NCBI GenBank assembly: GCA_026125925.1
Contig: JAHCKF010000042.1
Span: 1-14,623, forward strand
Origin: Pseudolabrys sp.
GTDB taxonomy: Bacteria > Pseudomonadota > Alphaproteobacteria > Rhizobiales > Xanthobacteraceae
DNA: 14,623 nucleotides
Reading direction: 5' to 3'
Shown: positions 7,150 through 14,337 of the stretch, piece by piece
How the letters are laid out: each line of letters begins with the position of its first letter
Position numbering within the stretch: the stretch's first letter is position 1
Notes under the pieces: generated by a model
What the model was told of the DNA's origin: nothing
Databases searched by the model: none
What the model saw: the letters and a program-made list of their open reading frames with translations, nothing else
Position numbers and translations under genes: made by a program

Positions 7150-7959
7150 TCAATCCCCCGCGAACACCGGCTTGCCCTTGGCGACGAAGGCCTCGTAGGC
7201 GCGGCGGAAGTCCTGCGTCTGCATGCATATCGCCTGCGCCTGCGCTTCGGCCTCGATCGCCATCGGCAGCGACATCGACCATTCCTGCGCCAGCATGGTC
7301 TTGGTCATCATGTGGCCAAAGGTCGGCCCGGCGGCGAGCTGCTGCGCCAGCGCGATGGCGTCGGCTTCGAGCTGCGCCGGATCGGTCAGCCTGTTGAAGA
7401 AGCCCCAGCGCTCGCCTTCCTCGGCCGACATGGATCGGCCGGTGTAAAGCAGTTCGGCGGCGCGGCCCTGGCCGATGACACGCGGCAGCATGGCGCAAGC
7501 GCCCATGTCGCAACCGGCAAGGCCGACGCGGGTGAACAGGAACGCGGTCTTGGCACCGAGCGTGCCGATGCGCATGTCGGAGAACAGCGCGATCATGGCG
7601 CCGGCGCCGACGCAGACGCCGTCGACGGCGGAGATGATCGGCTGCGGGCAGGAGTTCATCGCCTTGACCAGATCGCCGGTCATGCGCGTGAAGGCGAGCA
7701 GGCCCTTCATGTCCTTGTCGAGCAACGGGCCGATGATGTCGTGCACGTCGCCGCCGGAGCAGAAATTGCCGCCATTCGAGGCGATCACCACCGCCTTGAT
7801 GTCGTCGGCATAGACGAGCTCGCGGAAGGTGTCGCGCATCTCGGCATAGGACTCGAACGTAATCGGGTTCTTGCGCTCCGGGCGGTTGAGCGACATCACC
7901 GCCACCTTGCCCTCGACACGCCAGTTGAAATGTTTCGGCTTGTAACCCGCCATGTTCAT
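7150..7959 (-). CDS. Enoyl-CoA hydratase/isomerase (crotonase) family protein
   Basis: The 269-aa protein has the crotonase oxyanion-hole segments NFCSGGD (65-71) and DGVCVGAGA (113-121) and the helix AAELLYTGR (167-175). Glu169 there aligns with Glu164 of classical enoyl-CoA hydratase. The other catalytic Glu (Glu144, in the PEI motif) is not present: the aligned segment [10 protein letters not shown] (140-149) has Phe at that place. It may therefore catalyse a different crotonase reaction, such as isomerisation or hydrolytic ring opening. The ATG at 7959 overlaps the marR stop as ATGA and has GGGGAGAA 8 nt upstream, which settles the start; another ATG lies two codons inside. Confidence 0.85.
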   Translation of the reverse strand: MNMAGYKPKHFNWRVEGKVAVMSLNRPERKNPITFESYAEMRDTFRELVYADDIKAVVIASNGGNFCSGGDVHDIIGPLLDKDMKGLLAFTRMTGDLVKAMNSCPQPIISAVDGVCVGAGAMIALFSDMRIGTLGAKTAFLFTRVGLAGCDMGACAMLPRVIGQGRAAELLYTGRSMSAEEGERWGFFNRLTDPAQLEADAIALAQQLAAGPTFGHMMTKTMLAQEWSMSLPMAIEAEAQAQAICMQTQDFRRAYEAFVAKGKPVFAGD

Positions 7960-8435
7960 GATTGTACTTCTCCCCGGCCGGACGACGCGAGGCCGCCCAG
8001 CATCTCGATCAAATGGTCCGCCTCGGCGGCGTCGAAATCGGCCAGCAGCTCGTCGACCCATCCTTCATGCGCCTTGGCGACGACGGCGAATTGGGTCGCG
8101 CCCTTCGGCGTCAGGCGAACGATGAAGGAGCGGCGATCGTTGGCCGGCGCCTGGCGCAGCACCAGCTTCTCCGCCGTAAGCCGGTCGATGATGCCGGTGA
8201 CGTTGCCGTTCGACACCATCAGCATGCGCGACAGTTCGGTCATGTTCATGCCGGCCGGCTTGCGCGCCAGCGCCGCCATGACGTCGAACTGCGGCATGGT
8301 GATCGCGTATTCCTTGCGCAACCGCTCGCGCAGCTCGCCTTCGATGGCGCGGGCGGCGCGCAGCAGCCGCAGCCATAGGCGCAAACGCTGCTTGCTGAGC
8401 GGGCGCGCCGCAGGATTGAGCTTGGCGATGGTCAT
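7956..8435 (-). CDS. MarR-family transcriptional regulator
   Basis: The 159-aa protein has the MarR winged helix-turn-helix: helices around 64-90 ([19 protein letters not shown] and following) and a wing at [14 protein letters not shown] (99-112). MarR proteins of aromatic-acid operons usually repress and are released by the acid or its CoA thioester (CouR with p-coumaroyl-CoA is an example). A plausible ligand here is 2-aminobenzoyl-CoA. The gene sits inside the operon it probably controls: its ATG overlaps the SDR stop (ATGA) and its own TGA overlaps the crotonase ATG. A perfect GGAGGT site (8441-8446) precedes the start by 5 nt. Its likely targets are the AT-rich dyads at 11572-11597 and 14187-14207. 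Confidence 0.9.
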   Translation of the reverse strand: MTIAKLNPAARPLSKQRLRLWLRLLRAARAIEGELRERLRKEYAITMPQFDVMAALARKPAGMNMTELSRMLMVSNGNVTGIIDRLTAEKLVLRQAPANDRRSFIVRLTPKGATQFAVVAKAHEGWVDELLADFDAAEADHLIEMLGGLASSGRGEVQS

Positions 8436-9208
8436 ACCGGACCTCCGGTTACGGCAATGGCCTGTCCATTAACCGATGCCGACGACGGCGCGCAAAGCCA
8501 GGCCACCGTCGATGCAACCTCCTCCGGCGTAATCAGCCGGCCGTGCGGATTGTCCTTCGCCAGCTCGGCGCGCGAGGCTTCGGCGCTGCGGCCGGTTTTC
8601 GCTGTGATATTGTCGACGGCGCCGGCGAGCAGCGGCGTCTCGGTGAAACCGGGGCACACGGCGTTCACGGTCGTGCCCTTGCCTGCCAGTTCGACGCTGA
8701 GCGCGCGCATCAGGCCGACGACGCCGTGCTTGGCCGCGACATAGGCCGCGACATAGGGATAGCCCTTGAGCCCCGCGGTCGAAGCGATGAAGACGATGCG
8801 GCCGCCGGGCTGGCGCGTGACGTCGGCGAGCGCGGCATGCACGGTGTTGAACGCGCCAGTGAGATTGACGCCGATCATCTGCTGCCAGTGCGCGGCGTCG
8901 ATCTTCGCGGCCGGCGCGCTCGCCGCCATGCCGGCATTGGCGATGACGATGTCGATCGGGCCGTGCGCGGCATGCGCCTGATCGGCCATGGCCTGGCAAT
9001 CGAATTCATGGGTCACGTCGGCCACGATCGCCGCCGCCTTCGGCAATTCCTTCGCCATCGCCTCGAGCGGCTCCTTGCGCCGGCCGGCGAGCGACAGCAC
9101 CGCGCCCTCGGCGGCCAGCGCGCGGGCAATCGCCGCGCCGATGCCGGAGCCGCCGCCGGTCACCAGCGCGTGCTTGCCTGCAAGCAATTTGCCGGCGGGC
9201 GGCGCCAT
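8432..9208 (-). CDS. Short-chain dehydrogenase/reductase, probable 3-hydroxyacyl-CoA dehydrogenase
   Basis: The 258-aa protein is a classical SDR: cofactor loop TGGGSGIG (17-24), NAG (91-93), Asn115, Ser143 and the catalytic Tyr156 and Lys160 (YVAAK). A basic AGRRKEP after the second strand (41-47) suggests NADP(H) may be accepted, though no acid residue test is decisive. In this operon it most likely oxidises the hydroxyl formed by the crotonase, or reduces the ring ketone left by the ACMR-type enzyme. Its ATG shares one base with the preceding stop (TAATG), and its TGA overlaps the marR start, so translation is coupled on both sides. Confidence 0.9.
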   Translation of the reverse strand: MAPPAGKLLAGKHALVTGGGSGIGAAIARALAAEGAVLSLAGRRKEPLEAMAKELPKAAAIVADVTHEFDCQAMADQAHAAHGPIDIVIANAGMAASAPAAKIDAAHWQQMIGVNLTGAFNTVHAALADVTRQPGGRIVFIASTAGLKGYPYVAAYVAAKHGVVGLMRALSVELAGKGTTVNAVCPGFTETPLLAGAVDNITAKTGRSAEASRAELAKDNPHGRLITPEEVASTVAWLCAPSSASVNGQAIAVTGGPV

Positions 9209-11511
9209 TACACCTTCCCCGTCATGACGTCGGGCCGCGACTTGAGGCGATACATCTGGTCGCGGCCGGGCCAGTACGGCTTCGGCCAGTTGATGCCGCG
9301 CTCATTGGCTTCGGCCGCGGCATGCAGCGTCCAGTAGGGATCGGCGAGATGCGGCCGCGCCAGGCACACAAGATCGGCGCGGCCGGCCATCAGGATCGAG
9401 TTGACGTGATCCGGCTCGTAGATGTTGCCGACCGCGAGCGTGGCAACGCCGGCCTCGTTGCGGATGCGATCGGAGAACGGCGTCTGGAACATGCGGCCGT
9501 AGACGGGTTTGGCGTCGAGCGAGGTCTGCCCGGCCGAGACATCGACCATGTCGACGCCGGCCTCATGCAGAATGCGCGCGATCTCGACGGCGTCCTGCGG
9601 CGTGACGCCCTTGGCGCCGATCCAGTCATTGGCGGAAATGCGCACCGAGATCGGCTTGTCGTTCGGCCATACCTTGCGCACGGCATGGAATACTTCGAGC
9701 GGGAAACGCAGGCGATTTTCCAGGCTGCCGCCGTATTCGTCGGTGCGCTGGTTGGTCACCGGCGTGATGAAGGCCGACATCAGGTAGCCGTGCGCGTAAT
9801 GCAGCTCGAGCCAGTCGAAGCCGGCGCGCTGGCCCATCTCGGCGGCGCGGACGAAATCGTCGCGTATCTTGTCCATGTCGGCGCGCGTCACCGCGCGCGG
9901 CGTCTGGTTGCGCGGACTCCACGGCACCGCGGAGGCCGAGACGATCGGCCAGTTGCCGTCAGCGAGCGGCGCGTCGCTCTCTTCCCAGCCGAGTTGGGTC
10001 GAGGCCTTCGGCCCGGCATGGCCGAGCTGCAACGCAATCTTCGCGTCGGATTCGGCATGGACGAAATCGACGATGCGCTTCCACGCCGCCTCGTGCTCGG
10101 CCGTGTACATACCGGTGCAGCCCGGCGTGATGCGGCCTTCCGGCGAGACGCAGGTCATCTCGGTGAAGACGAGACCGGCGCCGCCCTTGGCGCGCTCGGC
10201 GTAATGCACCAGATGCCAGTCGGTCGGGTTGCCATCGACGGCGCGATATTGCGCCATCGGCGAGACGACGACCCGGTTCTTGAGTTCGACGCCGCGCACG
10301 CGCAGCGGCACGAACATCGGCCGCCGCGCTGCATTCGGCTTGGCGCCGGTCGCCTGCTGATCGAACCACTGCTCGGCGCCGGCCAGCCACTTGGCGTCGC
10401 GGGCGCGAAGGTTCTCGTGGCTGATGCGCTGCGAGCGGGTGAGCAGCGAATAGTTGAACTGCACCGGATCGAGATGGAGATAGCGCTCGACCTCCTCGAA
10501 CCATTCAGTCGAATTGCGCGCCGCGCTTTGCAGCCGCAGCACCTCGGTGCGGCGCTCGTCCTCGTAGCGGGCGAAGGCGGCGCTCATGTCCTTTTCGGTG
10601 TCGAGATAATTGGCGAGCGCGATGGCGCTCTCCATCGCCAGCTTGGAGCCGGAGCCGATGGAAAAGTGCGCAGTCGCCGCGCTGTCGCCGAGCAGCACGA
10701 CGTTGCCGGCAGACCACCGCTCGCACAGCACGCGGTTGAAGTTGAGCCAGGCCGAGCCGCGCAGATGCTTGGCGTTCGAGATCAGCGCGTTGCCGTTGAG
10801 ATATTTAGCGAAGATCTTCTCGCAGCGGGCGATGGTCTCGTCCGCCGACATCTTGTCGAAACCGGACTTCTTCCAGGTCTCCTCCGAGCACTCGACGATG
10901 AACGTCGCCATGTCGGCGTTGAACTGGTAGGCGTGCACCCAGATCCAGCCGTGCTCGGTCTCTTCGAAGATGAAGGTGAAGGCGTCGTCGAATTTCTGGT
11001 GCGTGCCGAGCCAGATGTATTTGCAGGCGCGCACGTCGATGTCCGGCTTGAACACGTCAGCGAACTGCGCGCGCACCCGCGAATTGACGCCGTCGGCGCC
11101 GACGATGAGGTCGTAATCCTTGTAGGCGGAGACGTCCTGCGCCTCGGTCTCGAAGCGCAATTCGACGCCGAGCTCGCGGGCCCGATCCTGCAGAATGTTG
11201 AGCAGCCGCATGCGGCCGATGCCGGAGAAGCCGTGGCCGCCGGAGCGCATCACCGCGCCGCGATAGTGCACGGCGACGTCATCCCAGTAGACAAAGCCGT
11301 CGCGGATCGCCTTGGCGCTCACGGAATCGTTGGCGTCGAGATTGCCGAGCGTGTCTTCCGACAGCACCACGCCCCAGCCGAAGGTATCGTTGGGCCGGTT
11401 GCGCTCGACCACCACCACCTCGTGGGCGGGGTTGCGCAATTTCAGCGAAATCGCAAAATAAAGACCGCCCGGGCCGCCGCCCAGAATGACCGTCCGCATT
11501 GCCGCCCGCAT
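9208..11511 (-). CDS. 2-Aminobenzoyl-CoA monooxygenase/reductase-like fusion (also called bifunctional salicylyl-CoA 5-hydroxylase/oxidoreductase)
   Basis: The 767-aa protein fuses two flavoenzymes. Residues 1-390 form a class A FAD monooxygenase with GGGPGG (11-16), GADG (138-141) and LLGDSA (273-278). Residues about 397-765 form an old-yellow-enzyme reductase with SPMAQY (417-422), [11 protein letters not shown] (571-581) carrying both substrate-binding His (571, 574), and [11 protein letters not shown] (590-600). The Azoarcus evansii homologue (ACMR) hydroxylates and then reduces 2-aminobenzoyl-CoA to 2-amino-5-oxocyclohex-1-ene-carboxyl-CoA, destroying aromaticity without a ring-cleaving dioxygenase. 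I chose the ATG at 11511 because GGAG lies 7 nt upstream; a nearby in-frame ATG at 11499 begins MRTVILGGG. An extension to 11643 adds no family sequence. This is the first gene of the operon, under the AT-rich control region. Salicylyl-CoA is an alternative substrate. Confidence 0.9.
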   Translation of the reverse strand: MRAAMRTVILGGGPGGLYFAISLKLRNPAHEVVVVERNRPNDTFGWGVVLSEDTLGNLDANDSVSAKAIRDGFVYWDDVAVHYRGAVMRSGGHGFSGIGRMRLLNILQDRARELGVELRFETEAQDVSAYKDYDLIVGADGVNSRVRAQFADVFKPDIDVRACKYIWLGTHQKFDDAFTFIFEETEHGWIWVHAYQFNADMATFIVECSEETWKKSGFDKMSADETIARCEKIFAKYLNGNALISNAKHLRGSAWLNFNRVLCERWSAGNVVLLGDSAATAHFSIGSGSKLAMESAIALANYLDTEKDMSAAFARYEDERRTEVLRLQSAARNSTEWFEEVERYLHLDPVQFNYSLLTRSQRISHENLRARDAKWLAGAEQWFDQQATGAKPNAARRPMFVPLRVRGVELKNRVVVSPMAQYRAVDGNPTDWHLVHYAERAKGGAGLVFTEMTCVSPEGRITPGCTGMYTAEHEAAWKRIVDFVHAESDAKIALQLGHAGPKASTQLGWEESDAPLADGNWPIVSASAVPWSPRNQTPRAVTRADMDKIRDDFVRAAEMGQRAGFDWLELHYAHGYLMSAFITPVTNQRTDEYGGSLENRLRFPLEVFHAVRKVWPNDKPISVRISANDWIGAKGVTPQDAVEIARILHEAGVDMVDVSAGQTSLDAKPVYGRMFQTPFSDRIRNEAGVATLAVGNIYEPDHVNSILMAGRADLVCLARPHLADPYWTLHAAAEANERGINWPKPYWPGRDQMYRLKSRPDVMTGKV

Positions 11512-11564
11512 CGGCCCGCTCCATCGCTCGTCGCCGGCATATATTTTGCGCAAGCGGATTGATA

Positions 11565-11597
11565 TTAGCAACCTAAATATTTTAGGCTTAAAGTAAC
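11565..11597 (+). promoter_or_regulatory. Shared AT-rich control element, copy 1, with possible promoter for the FAD monooxygenase
   Basis: Bases 11577-11597 read ATATTTTA, GG, CTTAAA, G, TAAC and match 18 of 21 bases of the element at 14187-14207, in the same orientation. They include a TTTA-N4-TAAA dyad. A possible promoter is TTAGCA (11565-11570), 18 nt, TAAAGT (11589-11594). The element ends 132 nt before the plus-strand monooxygenase and lies 66 bp before the minus-strand ACMR-like gene, so it can serve both. A regulator covering it would hide the -10 box. For the minus strand, TTGCTA (around 11566-11571 region) could act as a -35 box, less clearly. Confidence 0.5.
11572..11586. promoter_or_regulatory. 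CCTAAA-TAT-TTTAGG palindrome, candidate MarR operator
   Basis: CCTAAA (11572-11577) and TTTAGG (11581-11586) form a perfect 6-bp-arm dyad with a 3-nt centre, overlapping the shared element. Its size and AT-rich core are typical for MarR-type operators. It lies between the divergent ACMR-like and FAD-monooxygenase genes. The second copy of the shared element lacks this particular dyad. Confidence 0.42.
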
Positions 11598-11729
11598 TCC
11601 GGAAACCGGGAACCGGCCGGGCTGCGGCATGGCGACTGTTCACCCTGTTTGGCGACCAGGGTTGCCGCTTAAGCCCTTGGATGCAATGAATTTAGTGCTG
11701 GGAATGCGCGTAACAACGAGTGGTGCGTG

Positions 11730-12971
11730 ATGAAGGCGATCATTATCGGCGGCGGCGTCGGCGGCCTGACCACGGCGCTGATGTGTCATGCCCGCGGTAT
11801 CGACTGCGAGGTCTATGAGCAGTCCGACACCATCCGCGAACTCGGCGTCGGCATCAACACCCTGCCCCACGCCATCAAGGAGCTGAAGGATCTCGGCCTG
11901 CTCGAGCGTCTCGATGCGGTGGCGATCCGCACCTACGAGCTGACTTACGCCAACCGTTTCGGCCAGACCGTGTGGCACGAACTGCGCGGTACCGACGCCG
12001 GCTTCGAGGTGCCGCAGTTCTCGATCCATCGTGGCCGTCTGCAGGGCGTCATCTACCAGGCGGCCCGCGCCCGCCTCGGCGAAGGCAAGGTCATGACCGG
12101 CCACCGTCTCGGTCATTTCATGCAGGACGAGGCCGGCGTCTCCGCCTACTTCTTCGACCGCCAGGGCCGACACATCAAGACCGCGCGCGGCGACGTGCTG
12201 ATCGGCGCCGACGGCATCCACTCCTTCGTGCGCGCCAAGCTGTTTCCGCAGGAAAGCCCGGCGATCTGGAACGGCACGCTGCTGTGGCGCGGCGCCGTGG
12301 ACTGGCCGCAGTTCGGCACCGGCCGCTCGATGGTCATCGCCGGCGGCATGGAGGCGAAGTTCGTGCTCTATCCGATCGCGGCCGGCTCGGCGCCGGACCG
12401 CCGCCTCACCAACTGGGCGGTGATGGCCAAGGTCGCAGCCGGCGGCACCACGCCGCGCAAGGAAGACTGGTCGCGCCAGGGCCGCTGGGACGATCTGCGG
12501 CCCTATGTCGAGAAGTTCAAGCTGCCGTTTCTCGACGTGTCGCATCTGATCGAGGCCAGCGGCGAATTCTGGGAATATCCGTTGTGCGACCGCGAGCCGC
12601 TGCCGCGCTGGTCGCACGGCCGCGTCACGCTGCTCGGCGACGCCGCGCATCCGATGTATCCGGTCGGCTCCAACGGCGCCTCGCAGGCGATCCTCGATGC
12701 GCGCTGCCTCGCCGACCGCCTGGTCAACGCCGACAATGTCATGCATGGCCTCTGGCAATACGATCAGGAGCGGCTGCCGATGACGACGCAGATCGTGCTG
12801 ATGAACCGCAAGGGCGGCCCGGAAGGCGTCATCGACGCCATCGAAGCGCGCGCGCCGGATGGGTTCGGCAATATCGACGACGTTCTCTCCTATGAAGAGC
12901 GTAAGGCGATCGTGCGCGGCTATGCCTCGACCGCCGGTTTCGCCAAGACGCAGGTGAACAAGGCGGCGTAG
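11730..12971 (+). CDS. FAD-dependent aromatic monooxygenase (class A, salicylate-hydroxylase/PhzS type)
   Basis: The 413-aa protein carries the three fingerprints of single-component flavin hydroxylases: IIIGGGVGGL (4-13) for FAD, IGADGIHS (158-165) for NAD(P)H/FAD, and LLGDAAHPMYPVGSNGASQA (301-320) for the FAD ribityl chain. Such enzymes hydroxylate an aromatic acid using NAD(P)H and O2. Substrate is not readable; gentisate-type or hydroxyanthranilate-type chemistry are possibilities. The start is ATG 11730; a GTG directly before it (11727) is equally in frame, with GAG at 11718 as weak ribosome site. It is divergent from the aromatic operon and shares its control region, which suggests a feeder reaction into, or side branch of, that pathway. 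Confidence 0.87.
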   Translation: MKAIIIGGGVGGLTTALMCHARGIDCEVYEQSDTIRELGVGINTLPHAIKELKDLGLLERLDAVAIRTYELTYANRFGQTVWHELRGTDAGFEVPQFSIHRGRLQGVIYQAARARLGEGKVMTGHRLGHFMQDEAGVSAYFFDRQGRHIKTARGDVLIGADGIHSFVRAKLFPQESPAIWNGTLLWRGAVDWPQFGTGRSMVIAGGMEAKFVLYPIAAGSAPDRRLTNWAVMAKVAAGGTTPRKEDWSRQGRWDDLRPYVEKFKLPFLDVSHLIEASGEFWEYPLCDREPLPRWSHGRVTLLGDAAHPMYPVGSNGASQAILDARCLADRLVNADNVMHGLWQYDQERLPMTTQIVLMNRKGGPEGVIDAIEARAPDGFGNIDDVLSYEERKAIVRGYASTAGFAKTQVNKAA

Positions 12972-12987
12972 TTTCCAGGGATTATGG

Positions 12988-13007
12988 GTCCCCGCCTGCG
13001 CGGGGAC
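12988..13007. repeat. REP-like palindrome after the FAD monooxygenase
   Basis: GTCCCCGC-CTGC-GCGGGGAC is a perfect 8-bp-arm hairpin 16 nt after the stop codon. No T-run follows on the plus strand, so it is not a standard terminator. The context (GGGTCCCCGCCTGCGCGGGG) is a dispersed intergenic repeat type common in these bacteria, whose translation reads GPRLRGDD. Confidence 0.55.
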
Positions 13008-13049
13008 GACAAAACGGCTATGCGCGGGAGCAACCCCGACGGGCCGGCA

Positions 13050-13286
13050 TCACGACACCGCCGGCTGGACGGCGTCGCCGCGGTAACCGGTGTCCCGATC
13101 GACGGCCGGCGGCGGTTCGTCCGCCGCCCGCGGCCGCGGCGGCACGGCGCGGGCCGAGCGGTTCATCGCGGCGGCGACCGAGGCCTCCCAACGCGCGGCA
13201 TCATCCATGCGCTGGCGCAGCGCCCGGTGGAGCGCGGCAAAAGCCGCCGCAAGCAGCACGATTTCAAGGATCAGTATGATTTCCAC
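13050..13286 (-). CDS. Putative small membrane protein, 78 aa
   Basis: From a GTG at 13286 the frame begins with a hydrophobic helix (EIILILEIVLLAAAFAALH, about residues 2-20), then a basic amphipathic stretch (RALRQRMDDAARWEAS), then a proline- and arginine-rich tail. This is the arrangement of a single-pass inner-membrane protein with a cytosolic tail. The only start codons are GTG (13286, with GGGG 7 nt upstream) and an in-frame TTG at 13310. I know of no function. It lies between repeats in a region of otherwise non-coding sequence (12972-13495), so it could be spurious. Confidence 0.4.
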   Translation of the reverse strand: MEIILILEIVLLAAAFAALHRALRQRMDDAARWEASVAAAMNRSARAVPPRPRAADEPPPAVDRDTGYRGDAVQPAVS

Positions 13287-13405
13287 GACCTTACCCCGTC
13301 CATCAGGCAATGCCTGCCGAGACGATGGGTTCGGTCGAGGGAAGGCGCAAAGTGAACGGAAGGCATCAACAGACGATCAAATTTTCCGCAATAGAATGCG
13401 ACAAT

Positions 13406-13433
13406 AAAAAAGCCGGGCACGGGCCCGGCTTTT
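13406..13433 (-). terminator. Bidirectional intrinsic terminator, mainly for the cupin gene
   Basis: GCCGGGC (13412-13418) and GCCCGGC (13423-13429) with flanking A and T runs make an 11-bp stem and 4-nt loop. Reading the minus strand, the stem ends in TTTTTT, a good signal 63 bp after the cupin stop. On the plus strand four T residues follow the GC stem, so it can also stop transcripts coming from the left. Confidence 0.85.
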
Positions 13434-13463
13434 GCAACTCGTGGGTCGCTGGCTTGCGGGTTC

Positions 13464-13478
13464 GCGCGCTTAGCGCGC
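13464..13478. repeat. GCGCGC-TTA-GCGCGC palindrome
   Basis: A perfect 6-bp-arm hairpin lies between the terminator and the cupin stop. Its flank (TTCGCGCGC ... CCCCGGAATGGCGG) resembles the palindromic intergenic repeats of Hyphomicrobiales. It would lie in the cupin mRNA 3' end and may be a repeat remnant. Confidence 0.4.
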
Positions 13479-13495
13479 CCCGGAATGGCGGCCTC

Positions 13496-13945
13496 TTACT
13501 CCGCCGGCGGCGGCAGGAACATCACTTCGTGACGCGCCGACAAAGCGACGACTTCCTCGGGCTTCTGTTCCTTCATCGAGTGGATCGCCCAGAACAGGTC
13601 ATAGAGCTTGCGCGTCGGCGACACCCAGAAAAAGCACTTCACCGTCTGCTCCTGCTTGTTGAAGATGCCGTGCGGCAGCCCCATCGGCAGGCGGATGACG
13701 TCGCCGGCGGTGGCGATGAAATCCTTGCCGTCGAGCATCAGGTCGAGCCGGCCCTCGAACAGGTAGATGAACTCGTCCTGCGTCGGATGGATGTGCGGCG
13801 GCACGAAGGTGCCGGGCGGAAATGTCGCATGCCAGGAGAACGAGCTCTCGCACAAAGTCTTCGGCACATAGGTCTGGCCGAGAATATTCCAGCTGATCCC
13901 CTCGATGCCGGTGCCGGCCTTGGTGATCCCTGCGGTCAGCGTCAT
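13496..13945 (-). CDS. Single-domain cupin protein, possible metal-dependent enzyme
   Basis: The 149-aa protein has both cupin motifs complete. Motif 1 runs from Gly45 to Gly65 with PHIHPTQDE (50-58), supplying His51, His53 and Glu58. Motif 2 is GDVIRLPMGLPHGIFN (81-96), supplying His92. These four ligands should hold Fe, Mn, Zn or Ni, as in quercetinase-like dioxygenases, although many small cupins are isomerases or bind ligands only. I took ATG 13945 since GGAGTG precedes it by 7 nt; an in-frame upstream ATG at 14062 would add a low-complexity Ala/Pro/Arg stretch and has poor spacing. It is divergent from the binding-protein gene and close to the shared control element, so a role in the aromatic pathway is plausible. 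Confidence 0.85.
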   Translation of the reverse strand: MTLTAGITKAGTGIEGISWNILGQTYVPKTLCESSFSWHATFPPGTFVPPHIHPTQDEFIYLFEGRLDLMLDGKDFIATAGDVIRLPMGLPHGIFNKQEQTVKCFFWVSPTRKLYDLFWAIHSMKEQKPEEVVALSARHEVMFLPPPAE

Positions 13946-14095
13946 GTCGTCACTCCGATTGTTCACAACGGGCGGCTCGGGCGGGCGCGCGGCGGCCGCG
14001 GCGCGCTGGGCGAGCCATGATTTCAGCGTCGCGGGTAGAATGCCGAACGGCAACGCGTTCATCCTCTCGAGCGGAACCTTGCGGCCAATTTAGCA

Positions 14096-14113
14096 CGCCG
14101 GCTTTTGCCGGCG
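14096..14113. repeat. REP-like palindrome CGCCGGC-TTTT-GCCGGCG
   Basis: A perfect 7-bp-arm hairpin with a TTTT loop lies 151 bp before the cupin start, on the cupin side of the intergenic region. On the minus strand it translates as APAKAG, a signature of dispersed repeats in alphaproteobacteria. It would fall in a long cupin leader if transcription begins near 14190. Confidence 0.5.
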
Positions 14114-14174
14114 CGACAAACCCGCCATCGCGGTAAACGCCCATCTCTTCCCCGCAGCCGCCCAAAGATAGGGC

Positions 14175-14207
14175 TTCCCAGGAGAGATATTTTATACTTA
14201 AAATAAC
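14175..14207 (+). promoter_or_regulatory. Shared AT-rich control element, copy 2, with possible promoter for the binding-protein gene
   Basis: Bases 14187-14207 read ATATTTTA, TA, CTTAAA, A, TAAC, the partner of copy 1. They contain the dyad TTTTA-TACT-TAAAA. A possible promoter is TTCCCA (14175-14180), 18 nt, TAAAAT (14199-14204), with an alternative -10 TATACT at 14193-14198. The element ends 130 nt before the binding-protein start, nearly the same distance as copy 1 to its gene. It also lies 242 bp before the divergent cupin start. Confidence 0.5.
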
Positions 14208-14211
14208 CCGG

Positions 14212-14249
14212 GTCCAGTCCCCATGGCGAAGTCCAGTAGCCACGGCGAA
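14212..14249 (+). repeat. Two tandem copies of a 19-bp repeat in the leader
   Basis: GTCCAGTCCCCATGGCGAA (14212-14230) is followed at once by GTCCAGTAGCCACGGCGAA (14231-14249), 16 of 19 bases equal. The pair starts 5 bp after the shared element, near the predicted transcription start. It may be an activator site on one face of the helix (19 bp is close to two turns) or a simple duplication. Confidence 0.6.
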
Positions 14250-14337
14250 CCGGTCCGGGCATAGTTTGGCAGCGCGCATGGGGGCGTGCACTTTGGCGCC
14301 CAAACCGGCGCGCGTTTTTCGGGAAGGGGTGGAGCAG

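Noticed and set aside
11512..11643. 44 extra residues on the ACMR-like protein
   Set aside because: They cover the AT-rich control region, and the FAD fingerprint should lie close to the N-terminus; GGAG supports 11511.
12988..13007. Intrinsic terminator for the FAD monooxygenase
   Set aside because: A good stem but no T-run after it on the plus strand; more like a REP element.
12984..13355. Plus-strand 123-aa frame after the FAD monooxygenase
   Set aside because: It begins in a dispersed repeat (GPRLRGDD translation), is very rich in Arg, and lacks a ribosome site.
13946..14062. 39 extra residues on the cupin
   Set aside because: Low-complexity Ala/Arg/Pro sequence with poor ribosome-site spacing; GGAGTG before 13945 is better.
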